Position numbers and translations under genes: made by a program. From assembly GCF_014137945.1 (NCBI RefSeq), contig NZ_JACGWX010000003.1:248001-312000 (forward strand): a DNA stretch of 64,000 nucleotides, given 5' to 3'. Shown one piece after another: positions 25,408-35,811 of this stretch. The notes below the pieces were generated by a model. That model did not search any database. It was not told the origin of the DNA and saw only the letters and a program-made list of their open reading frames with translations. Position 1 is the stretch's first letter. Every line of letters begins with the position of its first letter. This stretch comes from Microcella alkalica. Lineage in GTDB: Bacteria > Actinomycetota > Actinomycetes > Actinomycetales > Microbacteriaceae.

Positions 25408-25742
25408 CTCCGCGCTCGAGGGATGGGGCGATCGGCCGGCCACCCACCGAGCGACCCTGGGAGAACGAGGCGCGCGACTGCGAGCGTGACGGTGATGCAC
25501 GCCGTCGCGATGACGCCGGCGGCGAGCGCCGCCGCTCGATGGCGCGGCGCCAGCCCGATGACCGTGACGAGGGCGGCGATGGCCAGAACGGTGATCGCGC
25601 CCGCTACGAGCGCCTCGTCGAAACTGGAGACGAAGCAGGTAGGAGGAGCAGGGAACACGGCGCCGCAGATCTCCCGCGGGCCGCGTGGCGCTCTAAGCGG
25701 AGATGCCGCGCCGATCGCCGCGATGACCAAGGGAACGAGCAA
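25362..25742 (-). CDS. possible small membrane protein overlapping the helicase 3' end
   Basis: This 126-residue frame starts with TTG at 25742 and predicts three hydrophobic stretches (LLVPLVIAAIGAA, ALVAGAITVLAIAALVTVIGL and AAALAAGVIATACITVTLAVARLVL). The hydrophobic pattern between 25450 and 25740 looks like true coding sequence. The last 15 codons are antisense to the helicase end, a 46-bp convergent overlap. No family is recognised and the ribosome binding site is weak. Confidence 0.45.
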   Translation of the reverse strand: MLVPLVIAAIGAASPLRAPRGPREICGAVFPAPPTCFVSSFDEALVAGAITVLAIAALVTVIGLAPRHRAAALAAGVIATACITVTLAVARLVLPGSLGGWPADRPIPRARSYAAAAPIEVASMIV

Positions 25743-25895
25743 CCACCCGCCGGCTCAGCGTGCCGTTGTCAGGCGATCGGCCAGCACTTGCGTCGACATC
25801 GGCATGCCTCTGATCAAGCCTCACCTGCGCTCCCGAGTCGAACCGTCGACCGGGCAGGTGCCGACGCTGCGCCCGACGCGTGTGACCCGGCCGAC

Positions 25896-26891
25896 TCACA
25901 CGATCGCGCCGGCGAGAAGGCGCTCCCGCCACGCGAGGGCATCGCGGATGCCCTGCTCGAGGTCGAGCTCGGCCCTCCATCCGAGTAGCTCGCGCGCTCG
26001 CTCACTGCGCGTGTAAACGCCCGCGCTGTCACCGGAGCGCGGGGGCAGATCGATGGTCGCGATGGGCTCGCCGACGACGCGCTCGAATGCGGCGACGAGC
26101 TCACGCACGGTGACACCCTCTCCCGTGCCGAGGTTGATGACGGCGGCCGGGCCCTCGCTGGCGGCGACCGCGTCGAAGCGCTGCACCGCGGCGACGTGGG
26201 CGCGGGCGAGATCCCACACGTGGATGTAGTCGCGGATTCCCGTGCCGTCGCGAGTCGGCCAGTCGACGCCCGTGATCGTGAAGGGCTTCCCCTCTTCGTT
26301 GAGCCGGATGAGCCGCCCGAGTGCGTGCGACGGCTCGGCGAGCTGCAGGCCCGTGCGCAGTCGCGGGTCGGCGCCGATCGGGTTGAAGTAGCGGAGGCTC
26401 AGGGCGTGCACGTCGCCTGCGAGCGCCGCGTCGCGGAGGATCGCCTCGAACATCGCCTTAGTCGCCGCGTACGGACTCAGCGGCTCGATCGCCGACTGCT
26501 CGTCGACGGCGAAGTCCTCGCTCGCACGGTAGATCGAGGCTGACGACGAGAACACGACGCGCTCGATGCCGTTGCGGCGCAGGTGACGAAGCAGGTCGAT
26601 GCCCTTGCCGACGTTGTTCTCGTAGTAGTCGACGGGCTGCTCAACCGATTGGGGCACGATGATCTTTGCCGCGCAGTGGATGACGATGTCAATGCCAGGG
26701 TGCTCGGCGACGATCCGGTCGATGAGCGCCCCGTCGGCGACGTCCCCCTCGTAGAAGGCACCCTCGGTAGTGAACGCGCGCACTCCCGTCGACAGATCGT
26801 CGAGCACGACCGTCTGCAGGCCCGCATCCCGGCAAGCGGTCGCGACGGTGCTGCCGATGAATCCGGCACCGCCGGTGATGAGGACGGTCAC
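25896..26891 (-). CDS. galE: UDP-glucose 4-epimerase
   Basis: This 331-residue short-chain dehydrogenase/reductase interconverts UDP-glucose and UDP-galactose. The NAD-binding motif is TVLITGGAGFIGSTVA, the catalytic Ser is in VVFSSSASIY, and the YxxxK pair is SPYAATKAMFE. RYFNPIGADP and the C-terminal LGWRAELDLEQGIRDALAW are typical. The GTG at 26891 is chosen over ATG 26900 because the -10 TAGAAT (26904-26899) ends 7 nt before it, predicting a leaderless mRNA. It supplies sugar nucleotides for cell-surface glycans. Confidence 0.94.
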   Translation of the reverse strand: MTVLITGGAGFIGSTVATACRDAGLQTVVLDDLSTGVRAFTTEGAFYEGDVADGALIDRIVAEHPGIDIVIHCAAKIIVPQSVEQPVDYYENNVGKGIDLLRHLRRNGIERVVFSSSASIYRASEDFAVDEQSAIEPLSPYAATKAMFEAILRDAALAGDVHALSLRYFNPIGADPRLRTGLQLAEPSHALGRLIRLNEEGKPFTITGVDWPTRDGTGIRDYIHVWDLARAHVAAVQRFDAVAASEGPAAVINLGTGEGVTVRELVAAFERVVGEPIATIDLPPRSGDSAGVYTRSERARELLGWRAELDLEQGIRDALAWRERLLAGAIV

Positions 26892-26901
26892 GCCCGCCAT
26901 T

Positions 26902-27615
26902 CTAGGCGGGGCCGACGGCGGCAAGGATGCTCTCGCCCAGGTCGACCGGCCGCGTCAGCTGGGGCCAGTGCCCGGTCGGCAGCTCCACGATCTCGAGGCT
27001 CTCGATGCGCGCGAGCTCTCCCGCCCAGGCCGCGCCGGAAGCGATCGACCCCTCGACCATTTCGCGCGGGAACTCGCACGCGATGATCGTCACCGGGATG
27101 CGGAAGCGCGCCTCGTTCGTCAGATGGAGCGGGTCACGCGCGACGCCCGCGGGCTCGGGCACGGCGATTGCCGCGAACTGTGCGCGGCGCTCGTCATCGA
27201 GGTCCGCCAGGTCGGCCGCCTCGAAGACATGCCACGCCGGCAGCGGCACGGAGTCGCCCTCGACGGGCAGTTCATCGTTGACGACGCTGCCCTCGCCCGA
27301 CGGGATCGCGTCGACGAACACGAGGCGGCCGACGAGGTCTGGCCGGGCATCCGCCGCGCCCCACGCGATCGCCGCACCGCCGCTGTGCCCGACGAGCGCG
27401 ACTGGAACGGAGCCGGCCGCCGCGAGTTCGTCGATCGTCACGACGACCGCGTCGATGTGCGTCCGGAGGCCGATGCCGGCGTGGGCGATCGCCTCCGCCT
27501 CCTTCCCGGGGAGCGTGAGCGGGTGCACGCGGTGACCGGCGACCGCGAGCGGCGGGGTCACCGTGCTCCACGAGTCGCCGTCGAGCCAGAATCCCGGGAT
27601 GAGCACGATGTCCAT
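26902..27615 (-). CDS. alpha/beta hydrolase
   Basis: This 237-residue protein has an alpha/beta hydrolase fold: IVLIPGFWLDGDSW with the oxyanion HG-like region, the nucleophile elbow VALVGHSGGAA, RLVFVDAIP, and a C-terminal catalytic His in LPTGHWPQLTRPVDL. No signal peptide is present. The substrate is unknown. A -10 TAGATT (27627-27622) lies 6 nt before the ATG, so the mRNA is probably leaderless. It is followed closely by galE on the same strand. Confidence 0.9.
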   Translation of the reverse strand: MDIVLIPGFWLDGDSWSTVTPPLAVAGHRVHPLTLPGKEAEAIAHAGIGLRTHIDAVVVTIDELAAAGSVPVALVGHSGGAAIAWGAADARPDLVGRLVFVDAIPSGEGSVVNDELPVEGDSVPLPAWHVFEAADLADLDDERRAQFAAIAVPEPAGVARDPLHLTNEARFRIPVTIIACEFPREMVEGSIASGAAWAGELARIESLEIVELPTGHWPQLTRPVDLGESILAAVGPA

Positions 27616-27750
27616 GCGGCGAATCTAGAGCCGGGCACCGACCTCGCGCGGGCGGCTCACAGCGCGTTCGCGCCGAAGCCGGGCTTCCCGTTCCGAGATC
27701 GTTGGCGCGGCGTTCAGGAAACTCGCAACGGACGCGCAGATACTGATGCC

Positions 27751-28443
27751 ATGGCTGATGGACCGAAGATCCTCATCGTTGATGACGAACCCAACATCCG
27801 CGACCTCCTCACCACGTCGCTCCGCTTCGCGGGCTTCATGGTGCGAGCGGTCGGCAACGGCGCCCAGGCGATCTCGGCCGTGCTCGAGGAGGAGCCCGAC
27901 CTGATCATTCTCGACGTCATGCTTCCCGACATCAACGGGTTCGGTGTGACAAAGCGGCTGCGGTCGAGCGGGTACACGAGCCCCATTCTCTTCCTCACCG
28001 CCAAGGACGACACCGACGACAAGATCATGGGTCTGACCGTCGGCGGTGACGACTACGTCACGAAGCCCTTCAGCCTCGACGAGATCGTCGCGCGCATTAA
28101 GGCGATCCTCCGCCGCACCATGCAGGAGGAGGACGACGCGATCATCCGCACCGGCGAGCTCACGATGGACCAGGACACGCACGAGGTCACCGTCGGCGAC
28201 GCCGTGATCGAGCTCAGCCCCACCGAGTTCAAGCTGCTGCGCTACCTCATGCTCAACCCGAACCGGGTGCTGTCGAAGGCGCAGATCCTAGACCACGTGT
28301 GGGAGTACGACTTCAACGGCGACGCCGGCATCGTCGAGAGCTACATCTCGTACCTTCGTCGCAAGCTCGACCAGCACACCGACGAGCCGCTCATCCAGAC
28401 CAAGCGCGGCTTCGGCTACATGCTGAAGGCCGCGAAGGCCTAG
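27751..28443 (+). CDS. OmpR/PhoP-family response regulator
   Basis: This 230-residue response regulator has a receiver domain (ILIVDDEPNIRDLLTTSLRFAGF, phospho-Asp in LIILDVMLPDINGFGV, switch Thr in FLTAKDD, Lys in VTKPFSLDE) and an OmpR winged helix (ELSPTEFKLLRYLMLNPNRVLSKAQILDHVWEYDFNGDAGIVESYISYLRRKLD). The style is close to the mycobacterial PhoP/TcrX group. The sensor kinase gene follows by 28 bp. A GATACT hexamer (27739-27744) lies 6 nt before the ATG, predicting a leaderless mRNA. Confidence 0.94.
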   Translation: MADGPKILIVDDEPNIRDLLTTSLRFAGFMVRAVGNGAQAISAVLEEEPDLIILDVMLPDINGFGVTKRLRSSGYTSPILFLTAKDDTDDKIMGLTVGGDDYVTKPFSLDEIVARIKAILRRTMQEEDDAIIRTGELTMDQDTHEVTVGDAVIELSPTEFKLLRYLMLNPNRVLSKAQILDHVWEYDFNGDAGIVESYISYLRRKLDQHTDEPLIQTKRGFGYMLKAAKA

Positions 28444-28471
28444 GCCGTGCCGACGGGCGCCGTCGTGCACG

Positions 28472-30193
28472 ATGCATGAGCAGCTGAGCCAGTGGTGGGA
28501 GGGCATCTCCCTCCGATCCAAGATCACGGGCGTCACCGTCCTCGTCGTGACCGTGGGCCTGCTCGTCGTGGGCATGGGCACCCTGACAGTCCTCCAGCAG
28601 ACCCTCCTCGGAGAGGTCGATCGGCAGCTGCGCCAGGCGGCGACCGAGCTCCCGCAGGCCCCTGATCAGCTCTCGATCGACGACTTCGACGAATTCAGCG
28701 ACTTGACGGGCTCGGTCTTCTCGAGCCCCTTCTACTTCGCCGCGGTCGATGCGGGCGGCGACGTTCTCGTCGACAACGTCGACGCCAGCCAGCTCGGGCA
28801 GGCGCCCGACGTCAGTCGCCTCAGCTTCGATGCGATCGGGGGGCGCTACGGGGAGGGCCTCACCGTCGCGAGCATCGACCGAACCGTCCAATGGCGCCTC
28901 GCGCCGTTCTCGCTGACCCTCCTCGATGAGGAGGAGGGCGACCCCATGCGCGCGACGCTCGTCATCGGCGCGAATCTCACCGAGACCAACGGCATCATCG
29001 GCTCGTTCGCCTCGATCTTCCTCGGCTTCGGGATCGTCGCAGTCATCGTGAGCGCCGCGCTCACGCGGCTCCTCGTCACCTCAACCTTCCGACCCCTCCG
29101 CGACGTCGAGGCGACCGCCGCACGCTTCGCGGGCGGCGACTTCAGCCAGCGACTCGGCGGCGCGACCCCCAACACCGAGGTCGGTCGCCTCAGCCGCTCG
29201 CTCAACACGATGCTGTCCCGCATCGACCGCGCCTTCGCCGACCGGGCTGCGACCATCGACCAGATGCGCCGCTTCGTCGGCGACGCGAGCCACGAGCTGC
29301 GCACACCGCTCGTGTCGTTGCGAGGCTACGCGGAGCTGTACCGGATGGGCGCCATCCAGAAACCGGAGGACGTCGCCCAGGCCATGGAGCGCATCGAGAA
29401 GGAGGCGATCCGCATGGGCGCGCTCGTCTCCGACCTCCTCGAGCTCGCTCGCCTCGACGAGTCGAAGCCGCTCGAGGCCGGCCCCGTGGATCTCGTGCCG
29501 CTCGCGCGCGACGCGGCCCTCGACGCGATGGCGGGCGCCCCCGATCGTGACGTGACGGTCTCGGTCGACGAGGCGGCCGCATCCCCCGCCGCCCCGACGA
29601 CGGATGCCCGGCCGGAGCCCGCACGGACTCCCGAGCCCACCACCTCGTCCCTGAGCACCGCGGCCATCGCCGCGATCGCCCGCCTGCGCGGGCGGCGAGG
29701 CCGAGGGGCTGCGACCACTGCGCAGCCCGCCCTCGAGCTCGCCGTCCCCGAGCTCCCCGCCGCCGAGGCAGTTGTGAGCGGAGACGAGAACAAGATCCGC
29801 CAGGTCGTCACGAACCTCGTCGGAAACGCCATGCGCTTCACTCCGGCCGGCTCGCCCATCGAGCTCATCGTCGGCATCGACCGTGCTCGGAGCATGGGCA
29901 CGATCTCGATCGTCGATCACGGCGAAGGGATCCCCGGCGCCCTCAAGGAGAAGATCTTCCAGCGGTTCTTCCGGGCAGACTCCTCGCGCACGCGCGACAC
30001 CGGCGGGTCGGGGCTGGGGCTCGCGATCGTCGCCTCCATCGTCAATCAGCACGGCGGGCGCATCGATGTGCTCGACACCCCGGGAGGCGGGGCGACGTTC
30101 ATGATCTCGCTGCCGCTCCTCCCCACCCCGCGCCGCGCGACGCTCTCCGCCGACGCCGGCTCCGCGCCGCGCAGCGCCGAGTCCGCCTCCTAG
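28472..30193 (+). CDS. membrane sensor histidine kinase
   Basis: This 573-residue kinase has two membrane helices (ITGVTVLVVTVGLLVVGMGTL and IFLGFGIVAVIVSAALTRLLV) flanking an extracytoplasmic sensor of about 125 residues, a HAMP domain, a HisKA domain with the phosphorylated His274 in GDASHELRTPL, and an HATPase_c domain (N-box DENKIRQVVTNLVGNAM, G-boxes DHGEGIPG and GGSGLGLAI). A Pro/Ala/Arg-rich insert of about 65 residues (about 365-430) interrupts the ATPase domain before the N-box. It is the partner of the upstream response regulator. The signal is unknown. Confidence 0.93.
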   Translation: MHEQLSQWWEGISLRSKITGVTVLVVTVGLLVVGMGTLTVLQQTLLGEVDRQLRQAATELPQAPDQLSIDDFDEFSDLTGSVFSSPFYFAAVDAGGDVLVDNVDASQLGQAPDVSRLSFDAIGGRYGEGLTVASIDRTVQWRLAPFSLTLLDEEEGDPMRATLVIGANLTETNGIIGSFASIFLGFGIVAVIVSAALTRLLVTSTFRPLRDVEATAARFAGGDFSQRLGGATPNTEVGRLSRSLNTMLSRIDRAFADRAATIDQMRRFVGDASHELRTPLVSLRGYAELYRMGAIQKPEDVAQAMERIEKEAIRMGALVSDLLELARLDESKPLEAGPVDLVPLARDAALDAMAGAPDRDVTVSVDEAAASPAAPTTDARPEPARTPEPTTSSLSTAAIAAIARLRGRRGRGAATTAQPALELAVPELPAAEAVVSGDENKIRQVVTNLVGNAMRFTPAGSPIELIVGIDRARSMGTISIVDHGEGIPGALKEKIFQRFFRADSSRTRDTGGSGLGLAIVASIVNQHGGRIDVLDTPGGGATFMISLPLLPTPRRATLSADAGSAPRSAESAS

Positions 30194-30245
30194 CCTGCTC
30201 GCGACGACGGGGGCACGCCCCGTCGCATCGAGCTCAGGAGGCACC

Positions 30246-30536
30246 ATGACCCGGTATCAGGTCGACAGCGATGCGATCATCAGCGCGACGGGCGCCGCCC
30301 GCGCCTCGATCGGGCGACTGCAGGCGGAGGTGGCCTCACTCAGCGGCCAGCTCGGCGCCCTGCAGGGCTCGTGGCAGGGCTCGGCGGCGACGGCGTTCCA
30401 GTCGCTCGTCGGCGAGTGGACGGCCACGCAGCAGCGCATCGAGCAGACGCTCGCCGCGCTCACCGAGGCGCTCGGCAGCGCCGGCCAGCACTACGCGGAG
30501 ATCGAGCAGGCCAACGCGCGTCTCTTCGCGCGCTGA
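30246..30536 (+). CDS. WXG100 (ESAT-6-like) protein
   Basis: This 96-residue helical hairpin protein has the WxG turn in GSWQGSAATAFQSLVGEW. WXG100 proteins are exported as dimers by type VII secretion. The C-terminal YxxxE export signal is present as YAEIE. AGGAGG precedes the ATG. No second WXG100 gene or EccC ATPase is nearby, so it is an orphan here. A bidirectional terminator follows at 30555-30590. Confidence 0.9.
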   Translation: MTRYQVDSDAIISATGAARASIGRLQAEVASLSGQLGALQGSWQGSAATAFQSLVGEWTATQQRIEQTLAALTEALGSAGQHYAEIEQANARLFAR

Positions 30537-30554
30537 CGCGGCGCCGGGACGCGC

Positions 30555-30590
30555 AGAACGGGGCGGCTCCCGAAGGAACCGCCCCGTTCT
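30555..30590. terminator. bidirectional terminator between WXG100 and groEL
   Basis: AGAACGGGGCGG (30555-30566) and CCGCCCCGTTCT (30579-30590) form a perfect 12-bp stem; the loop can pair further (TCC with GGA). It lies between the convergent WXG100 and groEL genes. T-tracts on both sides are short. Confidence 0.8.
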
Positions 30591-30613
30591 CGTGTCTTGC
30601 GAGAGGCTCGGAC

Positions 30614-32312
<1,699 letters not shown>

Positions 32313-32320
32313 CACCGATT

Positions 32321-32347
32321 CTGGCACTCTCGTAGAGCGAGTGCAAG
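32321..32347 (-). promoter_or_regulatory. groEL core promoter overlapped by a second CIRCE-like element
   Basis: A second, weaker CIRCE copy reads CTGGCACTC (32321-32329), nine bases, GAGTGCAAG (32339-32347). On the minus strand the same bases contain TTGCAC (-35) and, 17 bp on, CAGAAT (-10), so HrcA bound here would cover the promoter itself. The two operators are 35 bp apart. Confidence 0.75.
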
Positions 32348-32374
32348 CCGAGGAGAGGCGACGACGACCCCGCG

Positions 32375-33433
32375 TCAGCGGATCGTGACCGAGCCCGCGT
32401 TCGGAACGAGCTCGACCCAGGTGTTCCCCGGGGCAAGACGAACCACGAGCCCGTCGGCGGCGACGAGACGCACAGGGGCGTTCCGCTCGGGCTTGCTCCA
32501 GGTCGCCGCGAGCGCCTTCCCTCCCGTCATCACCCAGGCCTCGCCGCTTCCGATCATCTGCGTCGTCGGGATGTCCTGGATGACCGTCACAGGCACGCGC
32601 ATGATGACGAGGTTGACCGCCGACAGACGCGCACCGTCGGCGGCGAGGTCGGGAGCGCCGCCCGTCATGGAGCGCAGCCATGTCGAGGAGCCGGCATCCC
32701 ACGCCCAGGACGGCGTCGCGAGCGAGCCGAAGACGAGCGAGGCGCTGGCGGCCGGGGCGCCGTCGCGCGATGCAGACGCGGACGCGAGGTCGGCGGCGAA
32801 GGCGAAGTGCTGCTGGGGCGCGGCGAGCTGAGCGTGCTGGGAGATGAGCTGCGGGGCGCGGACGATGACGTTGTGCGGGGCCGGGGCCCTGCCCCCGCGG
32901 AGAATCACGGCGCTCGTGTCCGGTTGCCCGTGGATGGCGTTGTACACCTCGGTCGCGCGCATCATGTCGATGAATCGTGACTGCCCTCCCGAATAGGCGA
33001 TGATGCCGCGCAGCGGCGAGACGATGTCCGGGTCCATGGGGCGGATCGAGCGGATCGGTCCGATCTCGGCGGGGACGTCGGAGTGCCAGACCGCGACGTA
33101 GCGCGTGAGACCGCCCTCGACGAGCTCCTCGAAGACGATGTCGGCGCGATCGATCCCGATCTGCGGGCGAGCACGGGGGTGGTTGTCGATCTTCGCGGCG
33201 AGCGAGGGCGATGCGAGCCCGCCGACCGCGGTTCGCTCGCCCGTCAGCGGAGCGAGGTCGAAGTCCTCTGGCGCGACGTACGCCGAGGTGAAGGCGGGCT
33301 CCGGCGTCGGCTGCGGCGCCGCGCTGGTCAAGACGGGTGCGGGCTCGGGCTGGCCCGCACAGCCGACCAGCAACGCGGCGACCGCTCCGAGCGCGATGAG
33401 AGCTTTCGAGCGACGGCGTGCGAGGCGATCCAT
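32375..33433 (-). CDS. DUF3048 (YerB-like) lipoprotein
   Basis: This 352-residue lipoprotein has a signal peptide with lipobox LVGC (Cys near residue 25), a Pro/Thr-rich linker, and a DUF3048 domain (PLTGERTAVGG, AAKIDNHPRARPQIGIDRADIVFEELVEGGLTRYVAVWHSDVPAEIGPIRSIRPMD). The C-terminal part contains the second conserved block (GKALAATWSKPERNAPVRLV). The role of the family is unknown; it acts at the outer face of the membrane. The -10 TACCGT (33445-33440) lies 6 nt before the ATG, so the mRNA is probably leaderless. Confidence 0.9.
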   Translation of the reverse strand: MDRLARRRSKALIALGAVAALLVGCAGQPEPAPVLTSAAPQPTPEPAFTSAYVAPEDFDLAPLTGERTAVGGLASPSLAAKIDNHPRARPQIGIDRADIVFEELVEGGLTRYVAVWHSDVPAEIGPIRSIRPMDPDIVSPLRGIIAYSGGQSRFIDMMRATEVYNAIHGQPDTSAVILRGGRAPAPHNVIVRAPQLISQHAQLAAPQQHFAFAADLASASASRDGAPAASASLVFGSLATPSWAWDAGSSTWLRSMTGGAPDLAADGARLSAVNLVIMRVPVTVIQDIPTTQMIGSGEAWVMTGGKALAATWSKPERNAPVRLVAADGLVVRLAPGNTWVELVPNAGSVTIR

Positions 33434-33491
33434 TGGGTCACGGTAACCCCGCAGGCGCGCTCCGGAGCGCATCGGGTCGGGCGAGTCGCCG

Positions 33492-33695
33492 TCAGACCGG
33501 TCGCACGCCTTCGGCCTGCGGCCCCTTCGTCCCTGTCCCGACCTCGAACGTGACCGCCTGGCCCCCCTCGAGCACCCTGAAGCCGGGCATGTCGATCGAG
33601 GAGTAGTGGACGAAGACGTCACTGGCTCCTCCCTCGAGCGTGATGAACCCGAACCCCTTCTCGGCGTTGAACCACTTGACGGTGCCGTTGGCCAT
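33492..33695 (-). CDS. cspA: cold-shock protein CspA-type
   Basis: This 67-residue protein is a complete cold-shock domain: [15 protein letters not shown] (RNP1) and DVFVHYSSI (RNP2), ending [10 protein letters not shown]. It binds single-stranded RNA and prevents secondary structure. GGGGAG lies 5 nt before the ATG. A -10-like TAGCAT on the minus strand near 33732 would give a short leader of about 30 nt. Unlike the protein at 21019, it has no C-terminal extension. Confidence 0.95.
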   Translation of the reverse strand: MANGTVKWFNAEKGFGFITLEGGASDVFVHYSSIDMPGFRVLEGGQAVTFEVGTGTKGPQAEGVRPV

Positions 33696-33839
33696 GGAGA
33701 CTCCCCGCTGTGCTGACGAGCCAGATGCTAGCCCGGCGAAAGTCCTCCGCACCAGGGATTCCACGCGCTCACGGCGGACTGTCGCACGACGGTCGCACGA
33801 GCGAAACACGCCGTTCACGCCGAGAGGCTGGGGACGGCG

Positions 33840-34388
33840 TCAGGAGGCGGCGTCCGCTCCGACGACGATCGTGATGGGGGCGCCGGGGAACGCGTCGGAC
33901 AACTCGATCTCGCCGAGCCCGAGCAGCTCGACCATGCCGAGCGCGATCCCCTCGTCCGCCTCGTTCGAGTAATAGACCGTCGTCGTAACGATGTCGTCGG
34001 CTGCGGCGTTCGTCACCGCACCCACCGTCCACCCGGCCGCGGTGAGGGCGTCGGCGCTGGCCTGCCCGAGCCCCGCGACGCCCGCGCCGTTGAGGACCGT
34101 AATCGTGAAGCCCTCCGGAAGCCGAATGGTCGACGGGTCGGTCACGGGCGTGATCTCGGGCTCCGGGTCTGCTGGCGGAGCCGCCATAGGCGGCGCGGCG
34201 CCGAGGTCGAGGCCGCTGTCGATGGCCTGCAGGGCGAGCAAACCGAGCCCCACGAGCACCCCGGTGGCCAGGGCGATGACGCCCGCCACCACCCAGCCGC
34301 GCGAGCGCGGAGCGGGGGCCCGGTGCGCGCCGACGCGACCGAGCTCGGCGGGCACATCGTCGAATCGATCGCTCGGATACTCGGCCAT
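33840..34388 (-). CDS. LytR C-terminal domain membrane protein
   Basis: This 182-residue protein has one membrane helix (WVVAGVIALATGVLVGLGLLALQAI, about residues 31-55), a Pro-rich linker and a LytR_C domain outside the cell (EGFTITVLNGAGVAGLGQASADALTAAGWTVGAVTNAAADDIVTTTVYYSNEADEGIALGMVELLG). The LytR_C domain occurs alone or after LCP wall-polymer ligases and is thought to bind cell-wall polymers. GGAGG precedes the ATG. The DUF3263 gene lies upstream on the same strand and may be co-transcribed. Confidence 0.88.
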   Translation of the reverse strand: MAEYPSDRFDDVPAELGRVGAHRAPAPRSRGWVVAGVIALATGVLVGLGLLALQAIDSGLDLGAAPPMAAPPADPEPEITPVTDPSTIRLPEGFTITVLNGAGVAGLGQASADALTAAGWTVGAVTNAAADDIVTTTVYYSNEADEGIALGMVELLGLGEIELSDAFPGAPITIVVGADAAS

Positions 34389-34475
34389 GCTGTCGGCTGC
34401 CTCCGGGTGGGCTGGGCGAGGGCGGGTGGACGGGCGCTGGCGGTGAGCGACGAGCGCTCGGCGGACCGATGGATC

Positions 34476-34742
34476 TCAGGCGGCCCCGGTGCCGGGCCGT
34501 CGCGTGCGGCGCAGCTCCGCACGGGAGCCTCGCACCTCGCGCAGCCGGCCGACGAGCACGGGGTCGTAGCGCACGGCGGCCTCCTCATCGAGGAGAGCGT
34601 TCAGCACCTGATAGTACCGGGCGGGGCTCCAGCCGAACTCCTGACGGATCCTGACCTCCTTGCGGCCCGTCGCGCCGCCCCACCAGCGGCGCTCGAACTC
34701 GAGCACGCACGCGATGCGGTCGGCGTCGGGGAGGGTGGTCAC
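34476..34742 (-). CDS. DUF3263 protein
   Basis: This 88-residue protein has the DUF3263 motif ILEFERRWWGG...KEVRIRQEFGWSPARYYQVLNALLDEEAA, seen here as CVLEFERRWWGGATGRKEVRIRQEFGWSPARYYQ. It looks like a small helix-turn-helix DNA-binding protein confined to actinobacteria. A GTG start at 34742 is preceded by -10 TAGCAT with a 6-nt gap, predicting a leaderless mRNA. It is usually found upstream of a LytR_C gene, as here. Confidence 0.9.
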   Translation of the reverse strand: MTTLPDADRIACVLEFERRWWGGATGRKEVRIRQEFGWSPARYYQVLNALLDEEAAVRYDPVLVGRLREVRGSRAELRRTRRPGTGAA

Positions 34743-34798
34743 GGTCGAATGCTACGGCCGGGCAGGCCCGCTGCTCGGGTGACGCGCGCGTCGAGGGA

Positions 34799-35773
34799 TC
34801 AGTCGGCGGCGACCCAGCGGTCGATTCGCTCGCCGCGAGGGCTGACGACCGCGAGGGGATGCCCGTCACGACTCAGGAGCGCGTCGCCGTCGGCGCCGGG
34901 CAGGTTCGCCCGGGAGCCGGCCTCGGCTGCTGGGACGACGGGCCAGTCGTCCAACGAGACCCAGTGGCCGGGGAGACCGCGCGCGGTGCGGGCGAAGCGC
35001 TCGCGCTCGGGCGGCGAGAAGCGGTCGAGCAGGAACGGGCTCCACACCACGAGCGTCGCGTCGGGCGGCGCGTGGGCGGCGAGCGCCGCGACCCCGTCGA
35101 CGGCGTCCGCCGCGACCAGGTGCGGCGGATGCTCGCGCGCGATGCCGATCGCGGCGTCGAGCTGGGCGGCGCTTGTCCGCTCCTCCGGCCAGACGAGCGT
35201 GCGCAGCCAGCGCTCGTCGTCGGCGCGATCGAGGCGGAGGGGGCTGCGATCGAGACCGGCGCGCCAGACGATGTCGGGCATCCGCGCCGGGAGCGGCACC
35301 CCCCTGCCGAGCTCGCAGCGCAGCTCGAGGATCGACGGCCCGTCGACGGGGTCGAGACGACGCTCGCCCTCCGGTCCGGCGAAGACGTGGCTGTAGCGGT
35401 CGGCGAGCAGGCCGAGCCCCGCGGAGGCGCCGACCTCCAGGAGCGCGATCGGGCCGGCGATGCCCTGCAGGGCGGCGACGAGGGTCCCCGTCCGGCGGAG
35501 GTCGTCGCTCCGAGCAGAGCGAAGACGCGCGACCGCCGCGACGGCGTCCCACTCCCCCTCGAGCCAGGTGCGCACGTCGCCGCGCGGGCTGAGGCCCGTG
35601 AAGCGCGCCGCGGTGAGCACGAGCAGCGGCTCCCGGTCGGCGACGGGAAGGGTGTCGATGAGGGCGACGAGCTCGTCATCGAGCGCGATTGCCTCCGACC
35701 AGGCGGCGTAGATCGGCGACCGCCGTGCGGCCTCGCGAGCGAAGCGGCTGTACCTCTCGGCGGTCGAGCTCAC
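34799..35773 (-). CDS. DUF2332 family protein
   Basis: This 324-residue protein matches DUF2332: RYSRFAREAARRSPIYAAWSEAIA near the start, RRTGTLVAALQGIAGPIALLEVGASAGLGLLADRYSHVF, then DIVWRAGLDRSPLRLDRADDERWLRTLVWPEE and VVWSPFLLDRFSPPERERF. The LEVGASAGL segment resembles the SAM-binding motif I of methyltransferases, but activity has not been shown for the family. The GTG start at 35773 lies 6 nt after GAGGAT, a weak -10. Confidence 0.85.
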   Translation of the reverse strand: MSSTAERYSRFAREAARRSPIYAAWSEAIALDDELVALIDTLPVADREPLLVLTAARFTGLSPRGDVRTWLEGEWDAVAAVARLRSARSDDLRRTGTLVAALQGIAGPIALLEVGASAGLGLLADRYSHVFAGPEGERRLDPVDGPSILELRCELGRGVPLPARMPDIVWRAGLDRSPLRLDRADDERWLRTLVWPEERTSAAQLDAAIGIAREHPPHLVAADAVDGVAALAAHAPPDATLVVWSPFLLDRFSPPERERFARTARGLPGHWVSLDDWPVVPAAEAGSRANLPGADGDALLSRDGHPLAVVSPRGERIDRWVAAD

Positions 35774-35811
35774 GCTCGCATCCTCGCAGATGCACGACGC
35801 GCGGGGCGCGG

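Noticed and set aside
33780-33840. Shared word AACACGCCGTT with the inner hairpin at 4515-4525
   Set aside because: Only 11 bp is shared and the rest of the palindromic element is absent, so it is likely chance.
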